Assembly: GCF_037975245.1 (NCBI RefSeq)
Contig: NC_092579.1
Span: 20,778,666-20,842,665 of the forward strand
Length of the DNA: 64,000 bases
Direction of reading: 5' to 3'
From: Apostichopus japonicus
Taxonomy: Eukaryota > Echinodermata > Holothuroidea > Aspidochirotida > Stichopodidae
Shown: piece after piece, positions 1 to 12,300 of the stretch
Layout: every line of letters starts with the position of its first letter
How positions within the stretch are numbered: position 1 is the stretch's first letter
The notes under the pieces: model-generated
Database searches by the model: none
Told to the model about the DNA's origin: nothing
What the model saw: the letters and a program-made list of their open reading frames with translations, nothing else
Made by a program: the position numbers and the translations under genes

Positions 1-1879
1 GAATTTGTCTTTGATTCCCAGACAAATGGTCACTTTCACAAAAATTTCACTTTCACAAAGATCCCAAATGACCGTTTAATTACTACCAGACCTAACCAAT
101 TCCATATATATAAATCTATCTACTCAGTCTTAATTGGCAGGCTGTAGCACAACACCAAATATGTCTCTCATTTATATACCAGCAACTCAACCACACTGTA
201 GCTATATCCTATCCTGACAGAGAGAGCTACCAGTAACATTTCTTAATTCAGCCATAAAATTTATAAACAACTGCAGTGTATCATATGATCTTTGATCATA
301 CTGTATGTAATAATACAGTGTATAGTATTGGAGTTAACACTTTTCACTATATGCAAGGTTAAAATGCCTGTGCTTGATCTCAAAGGCTACAGAACAACTT
401 TTTAATCAATAGAGGTTCTCTAGCTGTTGTGTTTTTTACCTGCAAGAACCTGATATATATTTTCAACATTTTTAAATATTTCCTCTCCAGGGTATACTGC
501 ATTTGAAATGAGTAACAAGCACACAGTTTGTTGATTATGGTCATAAAGTATTCTTAACCTCTTGGCAACGATAAATACTGTTAACTAATTAAGGTGAAGT
601 TGCCATAAACCATTTATTTTGAAAATTTTCCAATAAAAAGTGATTTTAAGATATGCTTCATATTGCCAACTCCCATAATAGTTTTAAATTTTGTCCATGA
701 TTAAAATCTGTTGACATTTCCAGGATGAAAGAGGTAAAATACTATTTAACTTTGTCCCAAACTTTTGAACTGGATAGAGTTAAGCTTTCAATATTTTTAT
801 AATAATAATAGTATGTTAATTGATCAAATATGTCTTTTTTATTAAAATATCAGTAATTGTGCTTGATGCAGCCTCGTGACCACAGCATGTACTCCCAATA
901 CTAGCTCCTGGTAAAGGACTTATATAAAGTACTCATTTTTGTGCATGTCAAATAAGCTGGGATTGGCTGTGACCTAGACAAACTCCATACGTTAATATGT
1001 TTAATATGATAAAGCCTGGAGCTTGATGATGTATCAAGCACTGTTTCCACTTCAGTATATTAATTTCTACTGATAGAGATCAAGGTTCTAGTGGGTATTG
1101 AAATTTGGCAAATTTTTTTAGCTTCTGTATTAAGGATCAGAATACCAGCAACAATTTACGACTCAGCCAGATGAGCATAAGAGTATTAAGTAAATGCTGA
1201 CTATGAACATCTGTCCTGTTTAATGATGCTTTTCTAATTCCAATAATATTTTTTCAACACCTGTCTATGTTTCTTTTTAACCACTATCTCTAATCAATTG
1301 CAATCTAGAGTATATAGCACAACTGACACATTTGCAGCTGTGACTTTGTGATTGAAAGTCAAATTGTTGTAACAGCTGCTATTTGTAAGAATCAATAACA
1401 TTCTTTCAACATTTGTTATAAAATGGATGAAATCGGTATTAACACTGTACGGATATCACCGAGGTATCTCAAATTGCTGTCGATTGTCTGGGTGATTTAT
1501 TTCACAGGGTGCACGGTGGAGGATTAGAGAGTTCGTACAGCTTCTTAGAAAAAAATGATAATAATAATAATTCCTCTCCCTAAACCTTGTACTTTTAACA
1601 GCTACCTTTTCTGATTTGATATGAAAGATATGAAATTTAAAACCAAAATAATTAACACAATTGAGACACAGAATGCTGATTATAATGTTGTTTGAATTGT
1701 GTATTAGTTTACAAGTTAGCAAAATAAAGAAGAGAATTCTCTGTAATGATCAAAATAAAATATATAGACAAAGGTAGACTTAAGTCTTACTTGACAACCT
1801 TCTATGAAGTTAAATAAAATAAAAAACAGATGGCCAATTGAAATATACATTCATTATGTAGTAAATTAAGATATAAATT

Positions 1880-1917
1880 TAGGAGAGGGGGTGGGGGTGT
1901 GGGGGTGGGGGTGGAGT
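1880..1917 (+). repeat. G-rich tract, possible G-quadruplex
   Basis: Five or more runs of four to five G separated by one or two bases (mostly T). This pattern fits a G4-forming consensus. No gene is adjacent, so a function is not implied. Confidence 0.5.
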
Positions 1918-4743
1918 TTAAAAGCAAACATTGTGGTAACAATATCAGCAGGGTAACATTCCTATCTAGTCTTCCAGAGGTAGATAGCATATATCAACAA
2001 GTGTCAATCCCTGTTTTATTGAATTTTAGTTTCTGCCATAAGACCATAATGGAGGAAAAGTAGGGAAGGGAAAAGGAGAGGTGAGGATGAGCAATCATGG
2101 AGAGGAATAGTTTCATATGGAAACATGTATGTGAAGTACTATGTAACACATTATAGGGGGGGGGGGGACATGTTAAAGCTATACTCAAACTGGAAAAAAA
2201 TTAATGTTATATAAATCCTTAAAAAGCATTTGTTGTTTAGATTAAAGATTTAACATTATATAAATATGCTATTTGAAATATGATATAAATGAAATATACA
2301 ATTTGGCATAGTTACAAAAGTCACTTCAATTTCACACCACAACACACACACAATTGTGTTTTTTTTCATGCTATATACTAAATGTGAATAGTAAGGTGTT
2401 GATTGCCCTTCATAAAACTAGCATTTCAAAAGATTTCTCTTCAACCTCTAACTTTAATGTACCAGTTCTCAATTGGTATATCACCCGTTGCACACCCCCC
2501 CCCCCCCCAACGGCTCCCCTTCATGTGTTGATGCAAATAGTTTATTTGGCAAGAAAGAAGAAAAATAAGAGTTCTCTTGGCTAGTCATCCCAGTAGGCAA
2601 GATAGCAATGTCAAATATATAATTGTTACTTTAGTCAATTTGTATCATAATTAATAATTTAATATTCAGAAAAATTGTTCTATGTCTTTAGTAGAACAAT
2701 CCTTCTTTTCAACTAGGTCTAGCCTAATATGTAATTAGGTATTTGGTCTAACAATGTTATTGTCAGCAATACATTAGTACCAACTACTTGCACTTTTTAC
2801 TGCACTTCTTAAAGTAATATGGAACATTACAACTGCTATCAATATAGTATATTAGGCTTCAATTAAACTGATTAGTAGCTACAAATGTTGTCTGAAATGT
2901 CAGGAATAAATTGAGATAAGCTACAGTCTTGGACTTGGACCTTAAATATGAAATATAAGTTAATAAAGTCTATTATTTGACAAATTTGCCTAAAATACAC
3001 TTTCATAGCAAGACTTTAAATGATTAATTATTTTGATTAATTTCTTTGATATGTAAATTTTGTTTCTTAACTCAGTTAATTAATCAGTTATTCACATTAC
3101 CAAAAAAGTGAATTTCTGAAGTTTGTGAGAATTTCAAGAGACCATCCCTGCATTGGCCAAAAAATAATGACAATAATGATTTTTATTATAATAATAATAA
3201 ATGAATATTATTATGAAGAAGAACACGATTTCATGGGTTGGAATAGTCATTAATTTGTATGATCTATGACAAACATGACATAAACTTACAGAAAACTACC
3301 AAAGTTGAATTCTTAAGGGGGGAAGAAGTTTTTAATTATTTGAGAAATGCTTAACTGGCATTAAAAATAAATAAATAAACAATGCATCAACTAAAAGCAA
3401 AATTATCAACAACAACAAAAACAAGGGAAGAAAACAAAAGTACAACAAAATATATTGATGGAAGAGACATAAACATCACTGACCATATCAAACAAGGCCT
3501 TGGTATCTCTTATTATACAATTGGACAATATAAGAAAATTGTTTTGAAACTTTATGTGTTATTTTAATATATGCATAAAACGTAGGGGACCAATAAAATT
3601 TGAGGTGTTTTTGTAGAGGCTTTCCATTGTAAATTTGACAAAACTGTAATCCTCTAAGCGATGTACAATATATTGGGCCTTCACTCCTGAAGGCCAACCT
3701 GAAGGTAAAATGGCTATCCACTTCCAACCCAACCCTACCCCCCCCCCCCTCCCACCCGTACCTCTAGCTCCTATCAACAGAATTGTATTTTAGAAGAGCC
3801 AGCAAAATATAAAATACCAATAATATGTCCTTTTCATTCATTATCGCACAAAACACCCTCTGAAACTGCTTATTTATCAAAAATCATACATAAATATCAA
3901 GGACACAAACCTGCCATTACCAAACACGGCCAATGGTAACAAAACTGTTATAATGTTTAGTCCCAGCGTGTGTGTTACATCATTACGACATCCTGCAATG
4001 GCAGGCAATGTGCCCCTTTATACCATATAAATATCTTATAGATACTTCAAATATATTTTCAGCTCATCAGGAATGATTTTGAAATTTACATTCACTGTCA
4101 ACAGTTGCCAATTTGCAATCATAAAATGTCTTAAATAGTACAGTATGAAAAAACAAAATATTGATTGTTCTCTCACAGTTCTCATAGTTTTGTTCAAAGC
4201 AATGTTAGATCATAATGTTCAGCTATAAACGTGATGATTTCAAGATAACAAACAAAAGTCTGAAATATTGAAAGAGCTCGTGAAATGGCAGTGGTTAGTT
4301 TTGCATCACATATTCAGAGATGAAGATATTAATTCCTTGCAAAGCTGCAAACTGGAAGAAACAAGTCACTCAGGAGAACAATCTAACAACTACCAGAGGA
4401 TTTACCTTAGATTTTGGTGATCATCTCAAAAACTGTATATATGCTCTCGTCACCTTTAGAATGCTGGATTATATATCACCTATGAAAAGATGAAAAATGA
4501 ATGAATGGGTTGATATTTAGTTGCTGAGTAACATCTTTCTTAAGAATAATTACATTTTTACCATCAAATGATTCTGCTATTATAATAATAATTGTTATTG
4601 TCTGCTATTTATAACCAATGAACATTTATTAGTTATAATATTAAGTAGCATACGAGTAGCATATAACAGTTTAAAGTCAATGATAAATTTCACCTCACTT
4701 GTTAAAACCTGCTGATTACAACATTCTGGACAAAAGGAAATAC

Positions 4744-4818
4744 GTTTTTGCTTTCTTTGTTGTTGTCAGTTTTTGCTTTCTTTGTTGTTGTCAGTTTTTG
4801 CTTTCTTTGTTGTTGTCA
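4744..4818 (+). repeat. 25-bp minisatellite, three copies
   Basis: A 25-bp unit (core TTTTTGCTTTCTTTGTTGTT) is repeated three times head to tail with almost no divergence, suggesting recent expansion. It lies in non-coding DNA. Confidence 0.85.
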
Positions 4819-6014
4819 GATTTAGTTTTGCATGTGAAAAAATCATCAAATCTTTTCTTTTTCCCAAAAGAAGAAATACATTGTATAGGTTGGCGAAAGG
4901 AGAGGGGGTAGTGTGGGGAAGGGAGAGGGGTTATAGTGGGGGGTGGATGAGGTTCTTCTGCAGTAGTTATTTTATTATCTAAGTCACATATGATGGTTAG
5001 ATTTATGTATTCTTAAGATAAATTAGCTGTTGCAACAATTGCTTTGTTTTGCATTCCAATTCTTTTCTTTCTGTTGTATTTTCATGTTGGGGCAAGCTGG
5101 ACATGCAATGTAATAGAGTGACAGTACATAACAACACGCAGTAAGGTAAGATGGTGAAAGGAGACACAAACCTAGCCATCATCATTGGTCTCTTTGATAG
5201 AGATAACTGAGATGCTAAGATAAAATTCCTATTCCTTTTCTGGAGATATCACAGATGAAATTTTCCTTCACAAACAAGGCTGGAGACTTGATTAAGTCTA
5301 AAGAGGAACTCATCAAGCTTCAAAGTTTAAAGGCTTTTTGCTATCTTCTTTAAAATGTTTATTTTTTGTAAATGCAGATGGGTTTTGGAAATGTCCAATC
5401 TAAATTACTGAACCTTTTGACATGGCCTAATGCCAACATTCTACCTTCAAAATATAAAAAAACAAAGAGAAAGTAATAAAGGGTTTCACACTCCCGGTGG
5501 CACTCCCAGCTCCCAGACATGACTTTTAAACTAGGGTACCTCGCAAACCAAACATGCTGTTTGGAATGTTGTTTTCACAATGGATGAGTTTGTGTTCCCT
5601 CGATGAAAAAGCATCAAAAGTCATTGCCCTTGATACTTTCTTAGGTGAAATTTGGTGTATTAAAACAGCGAAATAATTTGAAAAGTTGATGCTACATTTA
5701 ACGCGACAATTAAAATATATTTGTTTCCCCCCCCCCCAACCACTCCTCTTCTCATAGCTCTCTTCCACCCTTTTTTCTCCACACCTTTCTGTCTTTGTCC
5801 TTCTCCAGTTTATTCCCTACCCCCTTCCCTTAATCCTATCTCTGTCCATCCACTGTTTATCTCCTACCTGTCCTCTTCCCCTGTTGGTTGCTTTCTGTCT
5901 TCTCTCCATCCCTTGTCTACTAATCCCCTTACATCTATCTCTTTGTGTTCACCATGCTCACTAACCTGTCTGTATTCTGAGCATGTTTTTGTCCCCTCTG
6001 TTACTTGTCATTTA

Positions 6015-6075
6015 GCCTTTGAAGAAGATCCTGCTAGGATCGAAACGTCAGGCCAACTTACTTTTACACAATTTA
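6015..6075 (+). repeat. interspersed repeat fragment with hammerhead-like core (copy 1)
   Basis: The segment shares a near-identical ~50-bp block with the minus strand of 58350-58413. It contains TTGAAGA (CTGAAGA in the other copy), a perfect 5-bp stem with a 5-base loop (6027-6041), GAAA at 6042-6045 and GTC at 6047-6049. The bases after GTC (AGGC) pair with GCCT just 5' of the core (6015-6018). This is the order of a type I hammerhead ribozyme, a motif known from Penelope-like elements. One extra A before the stem and the absence of a loop in helix III argue against activity of a single copy. Confidence 0.45.
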
Positions 6076-6094
6076 AAATAAATAATGAAATCTC

Positions 6095-6100
6095 TTTATT
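6095..6100 (-). promoter_or_regulatory. candidate polyadenylation signal AATAAA for the SLC26A11-like gene
   Basis: On the minus strand this reads AATAAA, about 200 bases downstream of the transporter stop codon. It is among the first canonical hexamers after the stop. Such hexamers are common in AT-rich DNA, so this is only a candidate. Confidence 0.25.
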
Positions 6101-6297
6101 AAATGACAATGAGACTGCACTGCAGGCAGTGATTAAAATTTTAACCAAACCTCCACAACTGACTTTTTTATACCTATTTATGTAGAGAAGATTTTGAAAT
6201 CCCTTGTAAAGGAATCTGTCGACACCCATTTTTCTTGGTCATCATCATCAAAATAAATAATATGGCTCCCAATAAAATGTAAACTATTTGGAATTTA

Positions 6298-6396
6298 CTA
6301 ACCCATTGCTGAAAGACTCTGGACGGCTTCATCGATGGACGGATATATCTCTAAGCCAGGGATTTGCGCACGGTGCAACATATCGTGAATATTGAG
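6298..6396 (-). CDS. SLC26A11: SLC26A11-like coding exon 14 (C-terminus and stop)
   Basis: Acceptor CTACAG then LNIHDMLHRAQIPGLEIYPS and IDEAVQSLSAMG, stop TAG at 6300-6298. Matches human LLSADLKGFQYFSTLEEAEK. The tail after the STAS domain is shorter than in human (which continues ~20 residues). Confidence 0.9.
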   Translation of the reverse strand, partial: LNIHDMLHRAQIPGLEIYPSIDEAVQSLSAMG

Positions 6397-9300
6397 CTGT
6401 AGATGTAAACAAACAATAACACTAGAGCAGGGGGTGCATTGTGGGTCTGGTAAGGGGATGGGGAGGGATATATGATGAGGGACAAAGGTCACACTGAATC
6501 CAGCTATGGATGTCACCCATTTGCCTCAGATAATGGTAAACATTATTCTGTGATTTCCACAGATAATGTGTTAGGTAAACAATAAGCTGTACAAAAGAAT
6601 GTTTCCTTTATCCCTGTTCTATTGCCAGACTTTATTACTGGAACTGGGGAGCCTAATCATAGTATAACAATATTTATTAAACCTTTTCAAGAAAGGGTTT
6701 TCTCTTACTGTATGTTTCTTTTCTGTCTACCAGACTTTCTTAGTCTATGTTAATATTTTCTGTTCAACATTTGCAGTTCATCAATGTCACCTTTCTCCCC
6801 AACCCCCCCCCCACCCCACCTCTCACCCTCTCTCTCTTCCATCTGAAAAAAACATGTGGTGTATTAAGAGTGTAACATGATAGTATATATATGCATGCAT
6901 AAAATATTTTTGATTCACCTGATGATGTTTTTATTGACTATAAGTTAAAATACCATGCAACAGTATGCAGTACATATTTAAGGGGAAAAAAGTCAACTAT
7001 TTAAGCAATCTCACATCACTTGAGGCCGGACATCAAAACTTGAATTTTAAGATTTTCAGCTCCGTGAACAAGTCTTTTACTGTTAATATACACACTTACC
7101 TTTACATTCACCAGCAGGAGTTTGGCTTGAGCTTTAGAAAAGTCAGCTATTGCATCTGAAAGGCTCTGAAGAAATCAAGCAAAAATGAAAAGTAAAATTA
7201 CACCAAAGAATAGTCAGTATTGTAAGTATCTCAATGGGTACATTAATATTTATAAACAGGTTGAAGTATCTAACATCCAAATTTTCACAACAATTTCAGC
7301 CAATGATAGTGTAGATAAATTAATAGTAAACACCAGTAACTAACAACTCATTAATTGCACTTCCACTTCACGTTGAAAGATCTTCCTGGTGTAGGCCTAC
7401 TAATTCACATGAATAGAAAGTCCTATATGACAGTACCGCTAACAATGGAGAAACTACAAGGTTTAATATGTTAAACTTTCCTGTCTGGGCATTTCTCGTT
7501 GTATGGAAAATTGTTTATCTGTGGAAATCGTAATTCTCATTGTGAAATGAAAAATATCTCTTTGTATGGAAATTCTATTTCTCTTTGTATGAAAATTCTC
7601 TATGTAAGTAAAACTCTAATGGTCTTTCTATGGAAATTGTAATTCTCATTGTGAAATGAAAAATTTCTCTTTGTATGGAAATTCTTCTCTTTGTATGAAA
7701 AATCTCTTTGTAAGGAAAACTCTGTCTTTCTATGGAAATTGTAATTCTCATTGCGAAATGAAAAATATCTCTTTGCATGGACATTCTATTTCTCTTTGTA
7801 TAGAAATTTCTCTTTGTAAGGAGAAATCTATTTGTATTGAAATTGTATTTCTCTCTGTATGAAAATTTCTTTGTATGGAAACATCTCTTTGTATGGAAAC
7901 TTCTCTTTGTATAGAAACATCTCTTTGAATGGAAACAACTCTTCATACAGAAACATTCTATGTATGGAAATTTCTCTTACAGCAATTCACAAAGTTTGAA
8001 CATTCTTAAATCAAATTATATCTTATGATACATATAACCATATATATAACCATATATGTATCTATACATGTAACAAAAGAAAGAATGCTTTGTACTTTTC
8101 ATCAATGAACCTTCCTTATGTCATACAACTGTATGATGTTTACTAGTAGCGTACAACTATAGTACAACGTTGTATGGGTAAAAGAATAAACATGGTACAT
8201 GACTGCTAACATGTGTTGATAACATTTGGAAATGTTACCAGTTGTGTGGAAAATCTCTTGAAATTTCTCTTGTTAGGGAAAAAGTCCTCAGTGTATACAA
8301 AATTTCTCTCAAAACAATTCACAAAATTTGAAACTTTTTAAATCAAAATGAGTTGATTAATTTACCTCAATAAAAGTGTAATCAATTTCAATGACATGTT
8401 TGAAATCAAAGATGACATGTTGTCTAAAGCTGTCAGTCTCCCTGATTTCGTTCAACCTGTCCACCAGGTAATCCGCGGCGGGGTATCTCACAGATCGGTC
8501 AACTTGTACAATACAAGCAGAACTGCTATCAACCTGTCACAAGTAGAAAATGTCGCAACATGAGGGAATTGATAAGCTGTCTTTAGACAGATAAATAAGA
8601 AGGGGTACGCTGCAGATTCATGTGTGATATTGTGATAAGCATCTTCTACAAGCAAAAGTATGCTCAAGTTTCCAGTATCATTTTTCTTCACATCTAATGA
8701 GTCTGAACAAATTATTTAGCCACTTTGTTGCATTTATGTCAGAACATAGCAATATTAAAACCTTGAGAAAGTATGTTGCTTTTTATTCCAAAATCGACAG
8801 CTAGCCTTGACCTACCACACTGTCATAGCAAAGTAAGCTAGCCTAGCCTACTTTGCATGTAAGGATTGAAACAAAAGGCAATACTGTAGTTAAATGCTGC
8901 AGCTAGCTACTGGTGTGGTGTGCCTCGTTGGACGAAACCAAAATATTCATCAAAGTAAATCAAATATAAAATTTAGTGGATTCGGTGAGAAGTATCTCCT
9001 GTGATTATGCAAGGCAACCAGCTTATTCATGATAACATAAATTTTCTTCCATCCTATTTCAGTTTCCATGCCTTGAAAATCAGGCTATATATCAACTACA
9101 TGCTAGCAGACTTTGCTGTTTGCCCGTTAAACAAAAAAATTAATAAAACAGATGAGCATTTTTCTGGCAGTATACATTAATTTTGTGTTAATTCAAGGAA
9201 CATCACAGAAGGAACTTGGTTTTGGCAAATAGGTTTTGTTTACATACTAACTGTTTAAACAAGCAGCTAGGATTGTGATATTTGATGCCAACTTCTAGTA

Positions 9301-12300
9301 GAGAGGACAGCAGTGCCATGATCCCCCCCCCCCCCCAAGATGTTCCCACTGTTCATTGGTTCTCTGTTTTTGTTAATCAAAAGGAAAGCTATTCCTGGGC
9401 AAGAAGGGGCGGGGGTGGGAGAGACGGAATTTAAACCTCACCAAAGAAGCGCTATTTTGAGGTTCCAACCTTATAGTTATACAAAACCTCTGAGAAATTT
9501 ATGGAGAAGTGCAATGTACAGTGATACAATGATAAGCATTGTGTCATGCAACCATGGACTGCAAACTGCAAGATATAGAACTATGAATGACCCGAATCAC
9601 AGATACCATTCCAGGTTTGTATGACTGCATGTTAGAAGGATAACCAGGAAACCACCATAAGGTCCAATTTCGACTGTACTTTACCTGTATCAAGGGGCTA
9701 CTCCTCTCTTTCGGAAGGAAGGGACTTTCCTCATCTGGGACGATGGTTGAATTCAGTGACTTTAAGGATGGCCTTGCTACAGGGTACTGTAAGATGACTA
9801 GGTCTATACATATGCCAATAATGGTGCCATACTGAACTCCCAACAATAGGGAACATATAAAAGTCACACACAATGGGACGAGATCTATTTCTAGTGATAA
9901 TGAAAAGAAAATTAAAAAATTAAAAATTAAAGAATAACTGCCAAATCATGAGATGCCTAAATATAATGATAGCATGTTTCACATTGCATAGGTCAGTATA
10001 AGGTAGGCTTTAACCATTGCATTAACAAGTAATTGTTGTTGTTACAATCCAGCCATGCTATGGGGGAACTGTGATAATTTTGAGTAGCTTCATGGCTCAA
10101 CTGCTTAATCCATTTTGTTGCAGTTCATTTATGTATGTATTTTAGATCCTCCTGCAAGCAGGAACTCGTGAAGAAGCCATCATTGGCTTACCAAAGCCGC
10201 AAGCTGACCGAAGTCAATCTCTTAGATTCATATTTAACGTCCATGATTATGAATTATCATTGTCAACAACTCTGTAACTGGATGACATACATTAATCTTG
10301 GAGTGACTCGAACTCGGGACCTTATGATTGAAAGGTACCGGCTTTAACCACTGAGCTAACACTCCTAATTATGGCAAGTCGTTTGTGACATCAAAGGCAG
10401 AGGATAGGATGACTGGTACAGGTCAAATGATGCATTTCTCATTTTGAAAAATAATGACAAATCTTTTCTTTTCTTCAGGAAAACTTCTCATAGCAAGTCC
10501 ATCCTGCATCAAACGGGAGAGATTTATAGGAGAGGGTAGGCTAACTTCGATCTCTTTACGTTTTTACTACTTATATTAATATTAAAATTTAAATCAAATA
10601 GCCCTGTCAGACACTGAAAGTCCCAAAAAGAAAATAGAAGAGTTCTAAACCCTTTCATGAAACAATAAATGAATTAAATTTACTTCAACAAAGGATTACC
10701 AAACAGATATGAGCAACCCAACCAACCAATGAACAAAATGAATGAACAAACTAAGACAAAATACATCTATAAAACTAATTAAATGATATAAATGATGATA
10801 ATGTGTAGTTCAAGACACTAAAAATGACAAAAGTATGATTTCTTTTCTCTTTCCCAGTTAATCACAAATTTATTCTAATACTGGTCAAATTTTCTAAAGA
10901 AGTAATTTATAATAAGAAAAGACATTTCAAGTAAATCATCTGTCATATGGTCCATGGAAATGGTTCCGTACCATAAACGCTAACTACAAAATGGCAGAAG
11001 CTGTTAAAGACTTACTATTTACCCTCCACAGGGTAAGAAATATCTTGCAGTTGAACATTTTAAGCACAGCGACTATAATCATGGCTGCAAGAGCAGCCTT
11101 TGGAATGTACTGGACGGCCGGAGTAAGGCAAAGAATCGCAGTGACAACTAATGCCCCTGTGATGACCCCACCAAGTGGCGTTTTCACCCCCGATTGTGAA
11201 TTAATAGCAGTTCTGAAAACAGAAGAAAAAGAACAAATTTATTAAATTAAATCTGTGAAAATAAGACCCACTTTAGGACTGTATAAGACTGGATTTATTG
11301 TCCTGAGGTTACTAGATATAAAAGACTTCAAGTAAAGGGTTCTGTGTCAAAATAAGGGGATTAATATTGAGAATTCAGGACTGTTTAAGATATTGCACAT
11401 TAATTTCTGACAAAACTTTGATACAAGTGACATTTAAACAGCATCTTTAACATGTACAATTAATTATGGTGAGACCATGGATATATATACCAAGATAGTG
11501 AGAACAAGGAAATATTATCCTGACATGGCGTAAACTTTCAGGAATTACTAATTAGGTTCTACATAATACAGATAATTCTCAATTTCATACCAACAATATC
11601 GATTAAGGTCTGACCAATTATGTGCTTTTCTGTATAACATGTCCTTGCACAAAATGTCATGCTGAGCCCAAAGGCTTACTACTGACCACACCCTTAACTA
11701 AGAAGAAAGGTTTTTGGGGACTGAATTCTGCCAGCCTTAAACAACCATTGACTTGAAGCAATAAGAAGCCTCTCTTTGAAGACAAAATTATTCAGCTTTA
11801 GTGCATTTAAGGTTTTACACTTTCCCCACTTGCTGAACTCAAATGACCTCTGACCTTCACAAAGAACTACTGGACACTTGTACTCGTTATAGAAACGTCA
11901 TACAGTATGCATTGCCAATATGACATCTGATGAAACTGTCTATGAACTTATGATGTCATAAAATTTCCAGAGTGTAACCTCTGCTGAACCCAAATGACCT
12001 GAACCCACCACCAACAGTTGGGTTCTTGTACTCACTATAGAGAAGCCATAGCTATATATACCAGCTACTGCACTTTTCTATCTGGAAATATCTAATTAAC
12101 ATAGTGTGCACAACTGGTGTTTTGACACCTGTAGACCTTAAATGAGCTCTGACCTACATAAACTGAGGTACAAAGTTTCCAATTGAAAAGGTTGTCATAC
12201 CATGCATATATGAACTATTTTAATGTTCTGGTTCTGGAGATATAGCACTTTGATATATTCACATGTTACCCTCTACTGACCCCAAATGACTATTGACCTC

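Larger units (their letters stand above)
1..6297. other. non-coding flank downstream of the SLC26A11-like gene
   Basis: No convincing coding region is seen on either strand: open frames are short, low in complexity or without flanking splice signals. The stretch is AT-rich with (TAA)n-type runs near 3180-3200, G-rich runs (1880-1915), homopolymer C/G tracts (2160, 2497, 3738, 5727), a three-copy 25-bp minisatellite at 4744 and a CT-rich tract at about 5727-6000. It ends with a repeat carrying a hammerhead-like core near 6015. The last few hundred bases before 6298 probably contain the 3' UTR of the minus-strand transporter gene, but its end cannot be fixed from sequence alone. Confidence 0.6.

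Noticed and set aside
5721-6185. 154-codon plus-strand open frame
   Set aside because: Translation is Pro/Ser/Leu-rich from a CT-rich tract and then runs through an interspersed repeat; no domain, no splice context.
10300-10365. Functional tRNA gene (minus strand)
   Set aside because: Boxes A and B are present but the anticodon-arm geometry is poor and it is fused to a repeated body in three copies: a SINE head.
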